Part shown: piece after piece, positions 1 to 6,175 of the stretch
How the letters are laid out: every line of letters starts with the position of its first letter
Position numbering within the stretch: position 1 is the stretch's first letter
Origin: RUG11690 sp045616665
GTDB lineage: Bacteria; Bacteroidota; Bacteroidia; Bacteroidales; WCHB1-69
Assembly (NCBI GenBank): GCA_045616665.1
Contig: JAZLHE010000112.1
Location: forward strand, 1-15,463
Direction: 5' to 3'
Length of the DNA: 15,463 nucleotides
Program-made: the position numbers and the translations under genes
The notes under the pieces: generated by a model
What the model saw: only the letters and a program-made list of their open reading frames with translations
What the model was told of the DNA's origin: nothing
Database searches by the model: none

Positions 1-66
1 AATTCCCGCACCATTTTTGATGATGTCTTCTAAAATTTCGTAATTTTGCGCTTGTGTAAAATTCAT
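1..66 (-). CDS. 5' end of an unrecognised gene (partial, leaves the window)
   Basis: An ATG at 66-64 on the minus strand opens 22 codons with no stop before the window edge, reading MNFTQAQNYEILEDIIKNGA and continuing. The N-terminus is hydrophilic and helix-like, with no signal peptide. A TATTTTTG box (94-101) lies about 30 bp upstream, which fits a Bacteroidota promoter, and the gene diverges from the FISUMP gene at 247. The reading frame, start and promoter together make a real gene plausible, but 22 residues are too few to name a family. Confidence 0.45.
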   Translation of the reverse strand, partial: MNFTQAQNYEILEDIIKNGAGI

Positions 67-93
67 TGTTTTTTGTTTTTAATTTTCCCTTTA

Positions 94-101
94 CAAAAAT
101 A
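94..101 (-). promoter_or_regulatory. Possible -7 box of the gene at 66-1
   Basis: On the minus strand this reads TATTTTTG, matching the Bacteroidota TAnnTTTG -7 consensus, 28 bp before the ATG at 66. I do not see a convincing TTTG -33 box at the expected spacing, and the region is AT-rich, so chance is possible. Confidence 0.35.
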
Positions 102-126
102 TAAAACTTTGAGTTTTACACACTTT

Positions 127-159
127 TTTGGATAGTATCATTATTATTAGTAAAGTTTC
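127..159 (+). promoter_or_regulatory. Weak promoter candidate for the FISUMP gene
   Basis: TTTG at 127-130 is followed after 20 nt by TAAAGTTTC at 151-159. This resembles the -33 TTTG and -7 TAnnTTTG pair but has one extra base and a C in place of the final G. It would give a leader of roughly 80 nt rich in A before the ATG at 247. No better match was seen in 67-246, and no Shine-Dalgarno sequence is visible. Confidence 0.25.
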
Positions 160-246
160 CAAAACGAAACTGGAAACAACAGAAAACTATGAAAAAACAC
201 ACAATAATTAACGATAACAAAATCAAGAATTAATATAAACTAAACA

Positions 247-3200
247 ATGAAAAAACTTCTATTATTTGCCGCTTTCTCACTTTTCCTACTCCCGTTCGCG
301 GTAATGGGACAATGTGGAAAAACCATCGTTGCTGAGGATGCTGAAAAATCTTACCCATCTCTAAAGGTGGGACCACATTGTTGGATGCAGTACAACCTTT
401 CAACCAAGGTTTACGGCAGCAAAATCTACAAATCGGATATGTATCCCGATACCAATGCCAACCTGTCTGTCTATGGTCGTTTGTACAATTGGTATGCAGC
501 TATGAACGTGCAGCCAGGACAAAGCCCCGTTGTCGGCGAACACGGCTTTGTACAGGGTATCTGCCCCGAGGGCTGGCACCTTCCCATTGACGTGGAAGTG
601 TCGCAATTGATGACCAATTCCACGCCGAGTTTGCACGACGTGCAGTACTGGCTTATTCCCGGTACCAACACCACCACCTATACGATGCGCCCCGGCGGCT
701 ACTACAACACCGAAAAGAACTATGGCGAAAACCTCTGCGGCAACAGCTTTATGTGGACCGCACAGAGTTTGGACGAAAATAATCCTCTCGTGGTTTGGTC
801 GGACTGCCACTGCGACCACTTTGTCGTTGACAAGGCCTCCGCAACAGACGGTATGTCGGTCCGCTGTGTCTATAAAATATACCAGGGTAAGGTAACTACC
901 GACTCCGCAACGAATATTACCAAAAATTCCGCCACACTTTATGGCACGGTGGCCTTCAGCGGCTTCGACGAATCTTACGAACGCGGCTTCGCTTATGGTA
1001 CCGACCCCGACAACCTGGACCAATGGGTGGTGGAAAACCCCGAGGCCTCTGAGGAGACAACCCCTTTCAATAAAGAAATCACGGGCTTAACCATTGCTAC
1101 CACCTACTACTATCAGGCCTATATCGTCAACGATTTCGACACCACCTGGGGAGAATTAAAGGACTTCTCCACACTGAAAATGGAGGTTACCACCGACAGC
1201 GCCAACCATATCACTCATTATGAAGCCACTTTGCATGGCAACTTAATCTACTTGGGTTACACCAGTGTGAATGCCGGTTTCAAGTATGGCACAAGCGAAG
1301 ATGCGCTGACTTCCGTTGTTGCTAACGCAGATCCAATGACCGCTATCGGCAAATTCCACTGCGACATTACCGGTCTTACCGCCAATACACAGTATTATTT
1401 CAAGGCCTTTGCCGCCAGCGGCACCGACACGGTGTATGGCGTGGTGAAGGATTTCACCACGACGAGATCTTCGTTCACCTGCGGCACCTCCAAGGTGAAG
1501 GACGTTGACAACAACGAATACAACACCGTTCAAATCGGCAACCAGTGCTGGATGAAGGAGAACCTGCGCACGACGAGGTATGCCGACAACACCTCCATAA
1601 CCTTGATCACCAGCACCGCCACCAGCTCCACCACGGCCTACTGCTACTATCCCAACGGCAGCGAAGGCAACGTGAGCACCTACGGTTACCTGTACAACTG
1701 GCCGGCGGTGATGCACAACTCTGCCAGCAGCGAAGCCAACCCCAGCGAAGTTCAGGACATCTGCCCCGAAGGCTGGCACGTGCCCTCTGATGCGGAGTGG
1801 ACGCAGCTGACTACCTACGTGAATGGCAAAACCGAGTATCAATGCAACGGAACCGCTGGCAATATAGCCAATGCGTTGTCTGGTGGGACGTGGAATGCCC
1901 CCAGCACCTGTGGAGCCGGTCGTAGCTCTGCAACCTTCAACAAGACGGGTTTTGCTGCTGTTCCTGCGGAGAACTACTACGGCTACTACGGCAATTTCGG
2001 CAGCGGCGCATACTTCTGGTCGGCTACCCAGTACAATAGCGACAACGCCTACGGCCGCTACTTGAGCTACTACTACGCCAGCGTGATCACGAGCAACTAC
2101 TATAAGTACTACGGATTTAGCGTCCGGTGTCTCAAGGATGCAGAAGCACCTGCGGCCATGACCGTTACCACCGACAGCGCCAACACCGTTACCAATAGCG
2201 GTGCCAAGCTGTACGGCAACGTTACGGATATGGGAGGAAAGACCGAAGTGAAGGCCGGCTTCAAGTACGGCACAAGCGAAGTCGCGCTCACTTCCATCGC
2301 TGCCGATGAATCTGCAATGTATGGTACCGGCAAATTCAACTACACCATTACCAGTCTTGCCGCCAATACACAATATTATTATAAGGCCTTTGCCGCCAAC
2401 GGCACCGACACGGTGTACGGCGAGGTGAAGAATTTCACCACGCCGGGATCTTCGTTCACCTGCGGCACCTCCAAGGTGAAGGACGTTGACAACAACGAAT
2501 ACAACACCGTTCAAATCGGCAACCAGTGCTGGATGAAGGAGAATTTGAGAACGACAAGGTACGCCGACGGCACCTCCATTGAACTGGGCACCAGCACGAG
2601 CACCACCACGGCCTACCGCTATTACCCCAAAGGGCAAGAAACATACGTGAGCACCTACGGTTATCTGTACAACTGGAAGGCGGTGATGCGCAACTCGTCT
2701 TCCAGCAGTGCCAACCCCAGCGGGGTGCAGGGTATCTGTCCCAATGGCTGGCACGTGCCCTCTGATGCGGAGTGGACGCAGCTGACTGGCTATGTAAGCA
2801 GCCAAAGCCAGTACGTGTGTGGTGGCAACAACACAGACATAGCCAAGGCGTTGGCCTCCACCACGGGGTGGAGCAGCAGTTCAAGCACTTGTACCCCCGG
2901 CAACAATCCGTCTGCCAACAACGCCACGGGCTTTTCTGCTGTTCCTGCGGGTTCCCACATCGGCTACTACAGCAGTTTCGGCGACTTCGCGTTCTTCTGG
3001 TCGGCTACCCAGAACTTTAACTACGACGCCTACCGCCGCGGCTTGAACTACGACAACGCCTACGTGTACGGGTACCCCTACAATAAGTACTACGGATTTA
3101 GCGTCCGGTGTCTCAAGGATGCAGAAGCACCAGCGGTTATGACCGTTACCACCGACAGCGCCAACACCGTTACCAATAGCGGTGCCAAGCTGTACGGCAA

Positions 3201-4116
3201 CGTTACGGATATGGGAGGAAAGACCGAAGTGAAGGCCGGCTTCAAGTACGGCACAAGCGAAGGTGCGCTCACTTCCATCGCTGCCGATGAATCTGCAATG
3301 TATGGTACCGGCAAATTCAACTACACCATTACCGGTCTTGCCGCCAATACACAATATTATTATAAGGCCTTTGCCGCCAACGGCACCGACACGGTGTACG
3401 GCGAAGTGAAGGATTTCACCACGACGGGATCTTCGTTCACCTGCGGCACCTCCAAGGTGAAGGACGTTGACAACAACGAATACAACACCGTTCAAATCGG
3501 CAACCAGTGCTGGATGGCCCAGAACCTGAGAACTTCTGCGAATACCAAAGGCAGAGGCAACATTTATACTCCTACCACTGATGAAGAGCCCGGTTATGAC
3601 GTGGCCATCTACGGCCGTTTGTATGATTGGGATGCTGTAATGCAGGGAGCGGCTTCCAGCGAGACCACCCCGAGCAACGTTCAGGGCATCTGTCCTGATG
3701 GCTGGCACGTGCCGAGCGATGCGGAATGGGACACGCTGACCTATTACGTGTATAATAGTACAAATCCCGATTACAAGTGCACTGACTGCTCATCTTCGGG
3801 TTGGACACAATTCACGGAATGTATCGCCAAGTCGTTGGCCTCCGCCACGGGGTGGGAAAGCGACAATACCAACACCTGCGCCCCCGGCAACGACCAAGCC
3901 CCCAACAACGCCACGGGCTTTTCTGCTGTTCCTGCGGGCAGCTACGACAACTACTACTACTTTTTCGGCAAAGGCACGTACTTTTGGTCGGCTACCCAGG
4001 ACGATAGCGGCCACGCCTACGGCCGCTACTTGTACTACAACTACGCCAGCGTGTACTGGAGCAGCTACGATAAGAGCCACGGATACAGTGTCCGGTGTCT
4101 CCGGGACTCAGAATAA
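247..4116 (+). CDS. Exported multidomain FISUMP/FN3 repeat protein with three hypervariable regions
   Basis: A 1289-residue protein with a signal peptide (about 1-21, KKLLLF start, hydrophobic core). It has four Fib_succ_major (TIGR02145-type) domains: about 23-212, 412-631, 739-958 and 1066-1289. Their shared marks are the QCWM motif, YG-x-LY-x-W, ICP-x-GWH-x-P, FWSATQ and a terminal SVRCL. FN3-like modules (VTTDSAN start, YYYKAFAANGTDTVYGEV end) lie at about 214-310, 312-408, 638-736 and 965-1063. From the second FISUMP domain on, domain starts recur every 327 codons. The C-terminal part of each of domains 2-4 (576-622, 903-949, 1232-1278) is hypervariable in a way that fits DGR targeting. 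The FISUMP family is thought to have a C-type-lectin-like fold (from memory), the scaffold used by known DGR targets, so a ligand-binding surface or secreted role is inferred. No T9SS C-terminal sorting domain or lipobox is seen. Domain 1 is divergent and lacks the variable pattern. Confidence 0.93.
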   Translation: MKKLLLFAAFSLFLLPFAVMGQCGKTIVAEDAEKSYPSLKVGPHCWMQYNLSTKVYGSKIYKSDMYPDTNANLSVYGRLYNWYAAMNVQPGQSPVVGEHGFVQGICPEGWHLPIDVEVSQLMTNSTPSLHDVQYWLIPGTNTTTYTMRPGGYYNTEKNYGENLCGNSFMWTAQSLDENNPLVVWSDCHCDHFVVDKASATDGMSVRCVYKIYQGKVTTDSATNITKNSATLYGTVAFSGFDESYERGFAYGTDPDNLDQWVVENPEASEETTPFNKEITGLTIATTYYYQAYIVNDFDTTWGELKDFSTLKMEVTTDSANHITHYEATLHGNLIYLGYTSVNAGFKYGTSEDALTSVVANADPMTAIGKFHCDITGLTANTQYYFKAFAASGTDTVYGVVKDFTTTRSSFTCGTSKVKDVDNNEYNTVQIGNQCWMKENLRTTRYADNTSITLITSTATSSTTAYCYYPNGSEGNVSTYGYLYNWPAVMHNSASSEANPSEVQDICPEGWHVPSDAEWTQLTTYVNGKTEYQCNGTAGNIANALSGGTWNAPSTCGAGRSSATFNKTGFAAVPAENYYGYYGNFGSGAYFWSATQYNSDNAYGRYLSYYYASVITSNYYKYYGFSVRCLKDAEAPAAMTVTTDSANTVTNSGAKLYGNVTDMGGKTEVKAGFKYGTSEVALTSIAADESAMYGTGKFNYTITSLAANTQYYYKAFAANGTDTVYGEVKNFTTPGSSFTCGTSKVKDVDNNEYNTVQIGNQCWMKENLRTTRYADGTSIELGTSTSTTTAYRYYPKGQETYVSTYGYLYNWKAVMRNSSSSSANPSGVQGICPNGWHVPSDAEWTQLTGYVSSQSQYVCGGNNTDIAKALASTTGWSSSSSTCTPGNNPSANNATGFSAVPAGSHIGYYSSFGDFAFFWSATQNFNYDAYRRGLNYDNAYVYGYPYNKYYGFSVRCLKDAEAPAVMTVTTDSANTVTNSGAKLYGNVTDMGGKTEVKAGFKYGTSEGALTSIAADESAMYGTGKFNYTITGLAANTQYYYKAFAANGTDTVYGEVKDFTTTGSSFTCGTSKVKDVDNNEYNTVQIGNQCWMAQNLRTSANTKGRGNIYTPTTDEEPGYDVAIYGRLYDWDAVMQGAASSETTPSNVQGICPDGWHVPSDAEWDTLTYYVYNSTNPDYKCTDCSSSGWTQFTECIAKSLASATGWESDNTNTCAPGNDQAPNNATGFSAVPAGSYDNYYYFFGKGTYFWSATQDDSGHAYGRYLYYNYASVYWSSYDKSHGYSVRCLRDSE
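1972..2112 (+). other. Hypervariable region 1 of the FISUMP protein (putative DGR variable region)
   Basis: These 47 codons (residues 576-622) lie between the invariant VPA and the invariant SVRCL of FISUMP domain 2. Aligned without gaps to 2953-3093 and 3940-4080, codons 21-47 differ only at first and second positions. Variable codons after the constant ACC CAG begin TAC, AAT, AGC, GAC, AAC. The block GTCCGGTGTCTC (2122-2133) just downstream is identical in all three copies and could be the 3' anchor (IMH-like) of such a region. Confidence 0.75.
2107..2535 (+). repeat. Internal direct repeat, copy 1 (pairs with 3088-3516)
   Basis: This 429-bp stretch covers the end of one FISUMP domain, the whole FN3-like module and the start of the next FISUMP domain. 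It recurs 981 nt downstream with 9 differences by my count (about 98% identity). Its last part, from GATCTTCG to CTGGATG, is also matched 981 nt upstream (from 1466), so three copies of the domain entry are near identical. This points to recent duplication or ongoing gene conversion. Confidence 0.9.
2953..3093 (+). other. Hypervariable region 2 of the FISUMP protein (putative DGR variable region)
   Basis: Residues 903-949 of FISUMP domain 3, exactly 981 nt after region 1. After ACC CAG the variable codons read AAC, TTT, AAC, TAC, GAC, against TAC, AAT, AGC, GAC, AAC in region 1: five residue changes and no third-base change. The same shared 12-nt block follows at 3103-3114. Confidence 0.75.
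3088..3516 (+). repeat. Internal direct repeat, copy 2 (pairs with 2107-2535)
   Basis: Second copy of the 429-bp scaffold repeat. Differences from copy 1 cluster in four short patches (AEAPA/AVM junction, SEVA/SEGA, TSL/TGL, KNFTTPG/KDFTTTG). Identity stops at the QCWM motif, where this copy continues with AQNLRTSAN instead of KENLRTTRY. Confidence 0.9.
3940..4080 (+). other. Hypervariable region 3 of the FISUMP protein (putative DGR variable region)
   Basis: Residues 1232-1278 of FISUMP domain 4, ending 36 nt before the end of the stop codon. After ACC CAG the codons read GAC, GAT, AGC, GGC, CAC. This copy has one third-base departure in its upstream part (AAA at 3970 against AGC and GAC), but none in its last 27 codons. 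The shared 12-nt block is at 4090-4101. A variable region at the 3' end of its gene is the usual place for a DGR target. Confidence 0.75.
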
Positions 4117-4128
4117 AGATGAAAGTTA

Positions 4129-4154
4129 AGGGTTCAGGGTAGAGGGTTCAGGGT
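4129..4154 (+). repeat. Short direct repeat, AGGGTTCAGGGT twice
   Basis: Two perfect copies of a 12-mer (4129-4140 and 4143-4154) separated by AG, just after the FISUMP stop codon. No terminator-like hairpin with a T tract is associated with them. Confidence 0.7.
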
Positions 4155-4163
4155 TGAGGAAGC

Positions 4164-4352
4164 GAAGATGCTGATAATTCCCCTCCTTTGGAGGGGTGGC
4201 CGTCAGCCCGGGGTGGTTGTTGCCGAACGGGAAACGCCTCGGCGCGCCGCGTCTCCGCTGCGGCGCAGGTTGTGAATGGGTGGTGTCCTACATCAGCGCG
4301 CGAAGGCGCAAAGGTAAGAAGGTTGAGAAGATGCTGATAATTCCCCTCCTTT
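4164..4352. repeat. REP-like intergenic element: repeated 26-mer with hairpins
   Basis: A 26-bp sequence starting GAAGATGCTGATAATTCCCC occurs at 4164-4189 and again at 4327-4352. The first copy leads into a perfect hairpin CCCCTCCTTTGGAGGGG (4180-4196, 7-bp stem, 3-nt loop) followed by TGGCCGTCAGCCCGGGGTGG; the second breaks off after CCCCTCCTTTT. Between them is a GC-rich patch with a 7-bp stem GCGCCGC/GCGGCGC (4244-4250 with 4260-4266). There is no T tract, so these are not obvious terminators. The style recalls dispersed extragenic repeats common in Bacteroidota (from memory). Confidence 0.6.
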
Positions 4353-4406
4353 TAAGGAATCGACGTATGAGCGAACACATAGAAATCCAGAGAACTTTCT
4401 ATACAA

Positions 4407-4602
4407 GTGGAAAGTGGAAAGTGGAAAGAGAAAAGTGGAAAGTGGAAAGTGGAAAGTGGAAAGTGGAAAGAGAAAAGTGGAAAGTGGAAAGTGGAAAGTG
4501 GAAAGTGGAAAGTGGAAAGTGGAAAGTGGAAAGTGGAAAGAGAAAAGTGGAAAGAGAAAAGTGGAAAGAGAAAAGTGGAAAGAGAAAAGAGAAAAGAGAA
4601 AT
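4407..4602. repeat. Tandem array of 28 seven-bp units (GTGGAAA and GAGAAAA)
   Basis: Exactly 28 contiguous 7-mers fill 196 bp: 20 are GTGGAAA and 8 are GAGAAAA (the last is GAGAAAT). With G and A for the two types, the order is GGG A GGGGG A GGGGGGGGG A G A G A G AAA. The top strand has no C throughout, so the array is strongly strand-asymmetric and open in every frame; the reading frames across it are by-products. Its last base is also the first base of the minus-strand TAA of the DUF721 gene. The clean units and two-type order suggest growth by slippage or unequal exchange. Confidence 0.95.
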
Positions 4603-4889
4603 TAGCAAAATAAAATATCTTTAACCACTTCCACGCCAGCCCATTGATTAAGTTTTGAAATGATTTCGCTTTTGCGTGCCATCATTTCAAAACGAAGGGC
4701 GGCATTCAATATCTTTACTTTCAGCACGCCATTTTGAATATCTTTACACTTCGTATATTGCTTGATGGAAGTTTCCATTTTTTCCTCCCACAAAAGCAAC
4801 ACACGACGCTCGTCAAACAGCTTTTGCTTTCCTGATTGATCGATAAACTGCCGTACAATATCCTTTAGTGCTTGTTCGTCGGTGGGCAT
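4602..4889 (-). CDS. DUF721 (DciA-like) family protein
   Basis: A 95-residue soluble protein with the small DUF721 fold: an N-terminal helix region with LWEEKM (about 49-54), the stretch VLKVKILNAALRFEMMARKSEII (about 66-88) and a final VKDILF strand. The length is typical of short Bacteroidota members. DciA in other bacteria loads or regulates the replicative helicase; whether this short form does so is unknown. The ATG at 4889 overlaps the 3' end of the cvpA-like gene by 25 bp, which implies translational coupling. Its TAA abuts the 7-bp tandem array, so the gene has no normal 3' spacer. Confidence 0.8.
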   Translation of the reverse strand: MPTDEQALKDIVRQFIDQSGKQKLFDERRVLLLWEEKMETSIKQYTKCKDIQNGVLKVKILNAALRFEMMARKSEIISKLNQWAGVEVVKDILFC

Positions 4890-5410
4890 TCGCTATGAGT
4901 TTTATCATTGGTTATATCGGAAATGACATCAGATTTAACATCCCATTCTTTTTTGCACCAGTCGCTCAAAAAGGGAGCGACAGGAGTTATATACCTGTAA
5001 GTCAATGATTCGTTTTTTGTTTCAGGCTTAATCAGCACTTCTTTAGTATCCACTTTATTAATAAACATAAAAATAACACTAAAGACAATCAGCACCTTAA
5101 AGACGCCGAAAATCAAACCTACTATATTATTGACGATTCCCGGGACAAGAAGTTTAATCACTTTTTCCATCAGTTTGCCGGCAAAATGAACCAACACCAA
5201 CGTAGCCACGAAAATAATGACAAAGGCAAGAATTTGATAAAGTTTTCCGTCACCCAATCGCAGTGCCAGCACCGACGAAAAGCGAACTGTAGCCCACACA
5301 CCCAATATCAAGGCAAGAACGGAGGCGAGTTCATAAATCAAGCCGTTTTTTAGTCCACGATAGGCAAACCACGCCGCAGGAATCAAAACAACGATATCAA
5401 TCCAGTTCAT
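4865..5410 (-). CDS. CvpA family membrane protein
   Basis: A 181-residue inner-membrane protein. It starts MNWIDIVVLIPAAWFAYRGL, the classic CvpA opening in which the first segment runs into a G-rich turn, and has about four hydrophobic segments (near 5-20, 28-46, 60-80 and 92-115). A charged tail of about 65 residues (KVDTKEVLIKPE onward, including DWCKKEW) follows. CvpA was named for colicin V production in E. coli, but the family is widespread and its general biochemical role is unsettled. The ATG is 2 nt after the mlaF stop codon, and the 3' end overlaps the DUF721 gene. Confidence 0.85.
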   Translation of the reverse strand: MNWIDIVVLIPAAWFAYRGLKNGLIYELASVLALILGVWATVRFSSVLALRLGDGKLYQILAFVIIFVATLVLVHFAGKLMEKVIKLLVPGIVNNIVGLIFGVFKVLIVFSVIFMFINKVDTKEVLIKPETKNESLTYRYITPVAPFLSDWCKKEWDVKSDVISDITNDKTHSECPPTNKH

Positions 5411-5412
5411 AC

Positions 5413-6165
5413 TTATAATTTTTGTTTGATTTTTTGCGTCAGCGGTTGGGCATAAATGAACTCATTCAGCAATTGATTGTCTGAAGTCAGAACGGTGTCC
5501 ATAGAACCTGTCCACGCCAGATTTCCTTCATAAATATAGGCGATATTCTCCCCTATCGTAATCACGGAATTCAAGTCGTGGGTATTGACAACGGTGGTGA
5601 TTCCAAATTCGTGCGTGATATCAAAGATCAGGTCATCGATAATCAAAGAAGTCTTTGGGTCGAGGCCGGAATTGGGTTCGTCACAAAACAGGTATTTGGG
5701 ATTGCAGGCGATGGCACGAGCAATAGCGGCACGTTTTTTCATACCGCCGCTCAGTTCGGCGGGATAAAGCTTGTTGGTATTTTCCAAATCAACCCTTTTC
5801 AAGCAAAAATTCACCCGCTCCAATTTTTCGCCATATTCCATATCTTTCAGCATATCCAGGGGAAACATCACGTTTTCCTGGATGGTCATTGAATCGAATA
5901 GCGCCGAACCTTGGAAAACCATACCCATATCGGCACGCAGAACACGTTTTTCCTCTTCTGAAAGTTTGCGGAAAACACGACCGTTGTACAAGATTTCTCC
6001 GTCGTCAGGCGCATACAAACCCACGAGGCACTTCATCATCACGGTTTTCCCGGAACCGGAACGACCGATAATCAAATTGACCTTACCCTCTTCAAACTGG
6101 GTATTGATATTCTTCAGCACGTGTTTCTCGCCAAAATATTTCGATACGTTATTTACTTCAATCAT
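5413..6165 (-). CDS. mlaF: MlaF-type ABC transporter ATP-binding protein
   Basis: A 250-residue ABC ATPase with all motifs intact: Walker A GRSGSGKT (34-41), Q-loop Gln85 in GMVFQ, signature LSGGM (138-142), Walker B YLFCDEP with Glu163, D-loop SGLDP, and H-loop His196 in NTHD. The PNSGLDP form and the MKCLVGLYAPDDGEI stretch are typical of the MlaF/Mkl group that powers MCE-type phospholipid transport between the membranes. It lies 10 nt after its likely partner permease. The MCE substrate-binding protein (MlaD-like), often the next gene, is absent; cvpA follows instead. Confidence 0.92.
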   Translation of the reverse strand: MIEVNNVSKYFGEKHVLKNINTQFEEGKVNLIIGRSGSGKTVMMKCLVGLYAPDDGEILYNGRVFRKLSEEEKRVLRADMGMVFQGSALFDSMTIQENVMFPLDMLKDMEYGEKLERVNFCLKRVDLENTNKLYPAELSGGMKKRAAIARAIACNPKYLFCDEPNSGLDPKTSLIIDDLIFDITHEFGITTVVNTHDLNSVITIGENIAYIYEGNLAWTGSMDTVLTSDNQLLNEFIYAQPLTQKIKQKL

Positions 6166-6175
6166 AATTTCATTC

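Noticed and set aside
304..318. Lipoprotein signal for the FISUMP protein (VMGQC)
   Set aside because: Gln at the position before Cys does not fit a lipobox; ordinary signal peptidase I cleavage is more likely.
1243..2805. A 520-codon open frame on the minus strand inside the FISUMP gene, and similar ones at 2881-3708 and 400-1023
   Set aside because: They mirror the repeated plus-strand gene, have no signal, domain or promoter, and repeat wherever the FISUMP/FN3 modules repeat. They are shadows caused by GC-rich third positions.
4180..4196. Hairpin CCCCTCCTTTGGAGGGG as the terminator of the FISUMP gene
   Set aside because: No T tract follows and part of the sequence is repeated nearby, so a repeat element is the better reading.
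4117..4404. Search for a DGR template repeat just downstream of the target gene
   Set aside because: No stretch matches the FWSATQ to SVRCL coding sequence; the region holds only the repeats listed.
4407..4602. Array considered as CRISPR or as a DGR template repeat
   Set aside because: There are no spacers, and the units are 7 bp long with no similarity to the variable segments of the FISUMP gene.
4399..4613. Lys/Glu/Ser/Gly-rich or Phe/Ser/Leu-rich peptides across the 7-bp array in several frames
   Set aside because: A 7-bp repeat without stop codons is open in every frame; the low-complexity products are by-products of the array.
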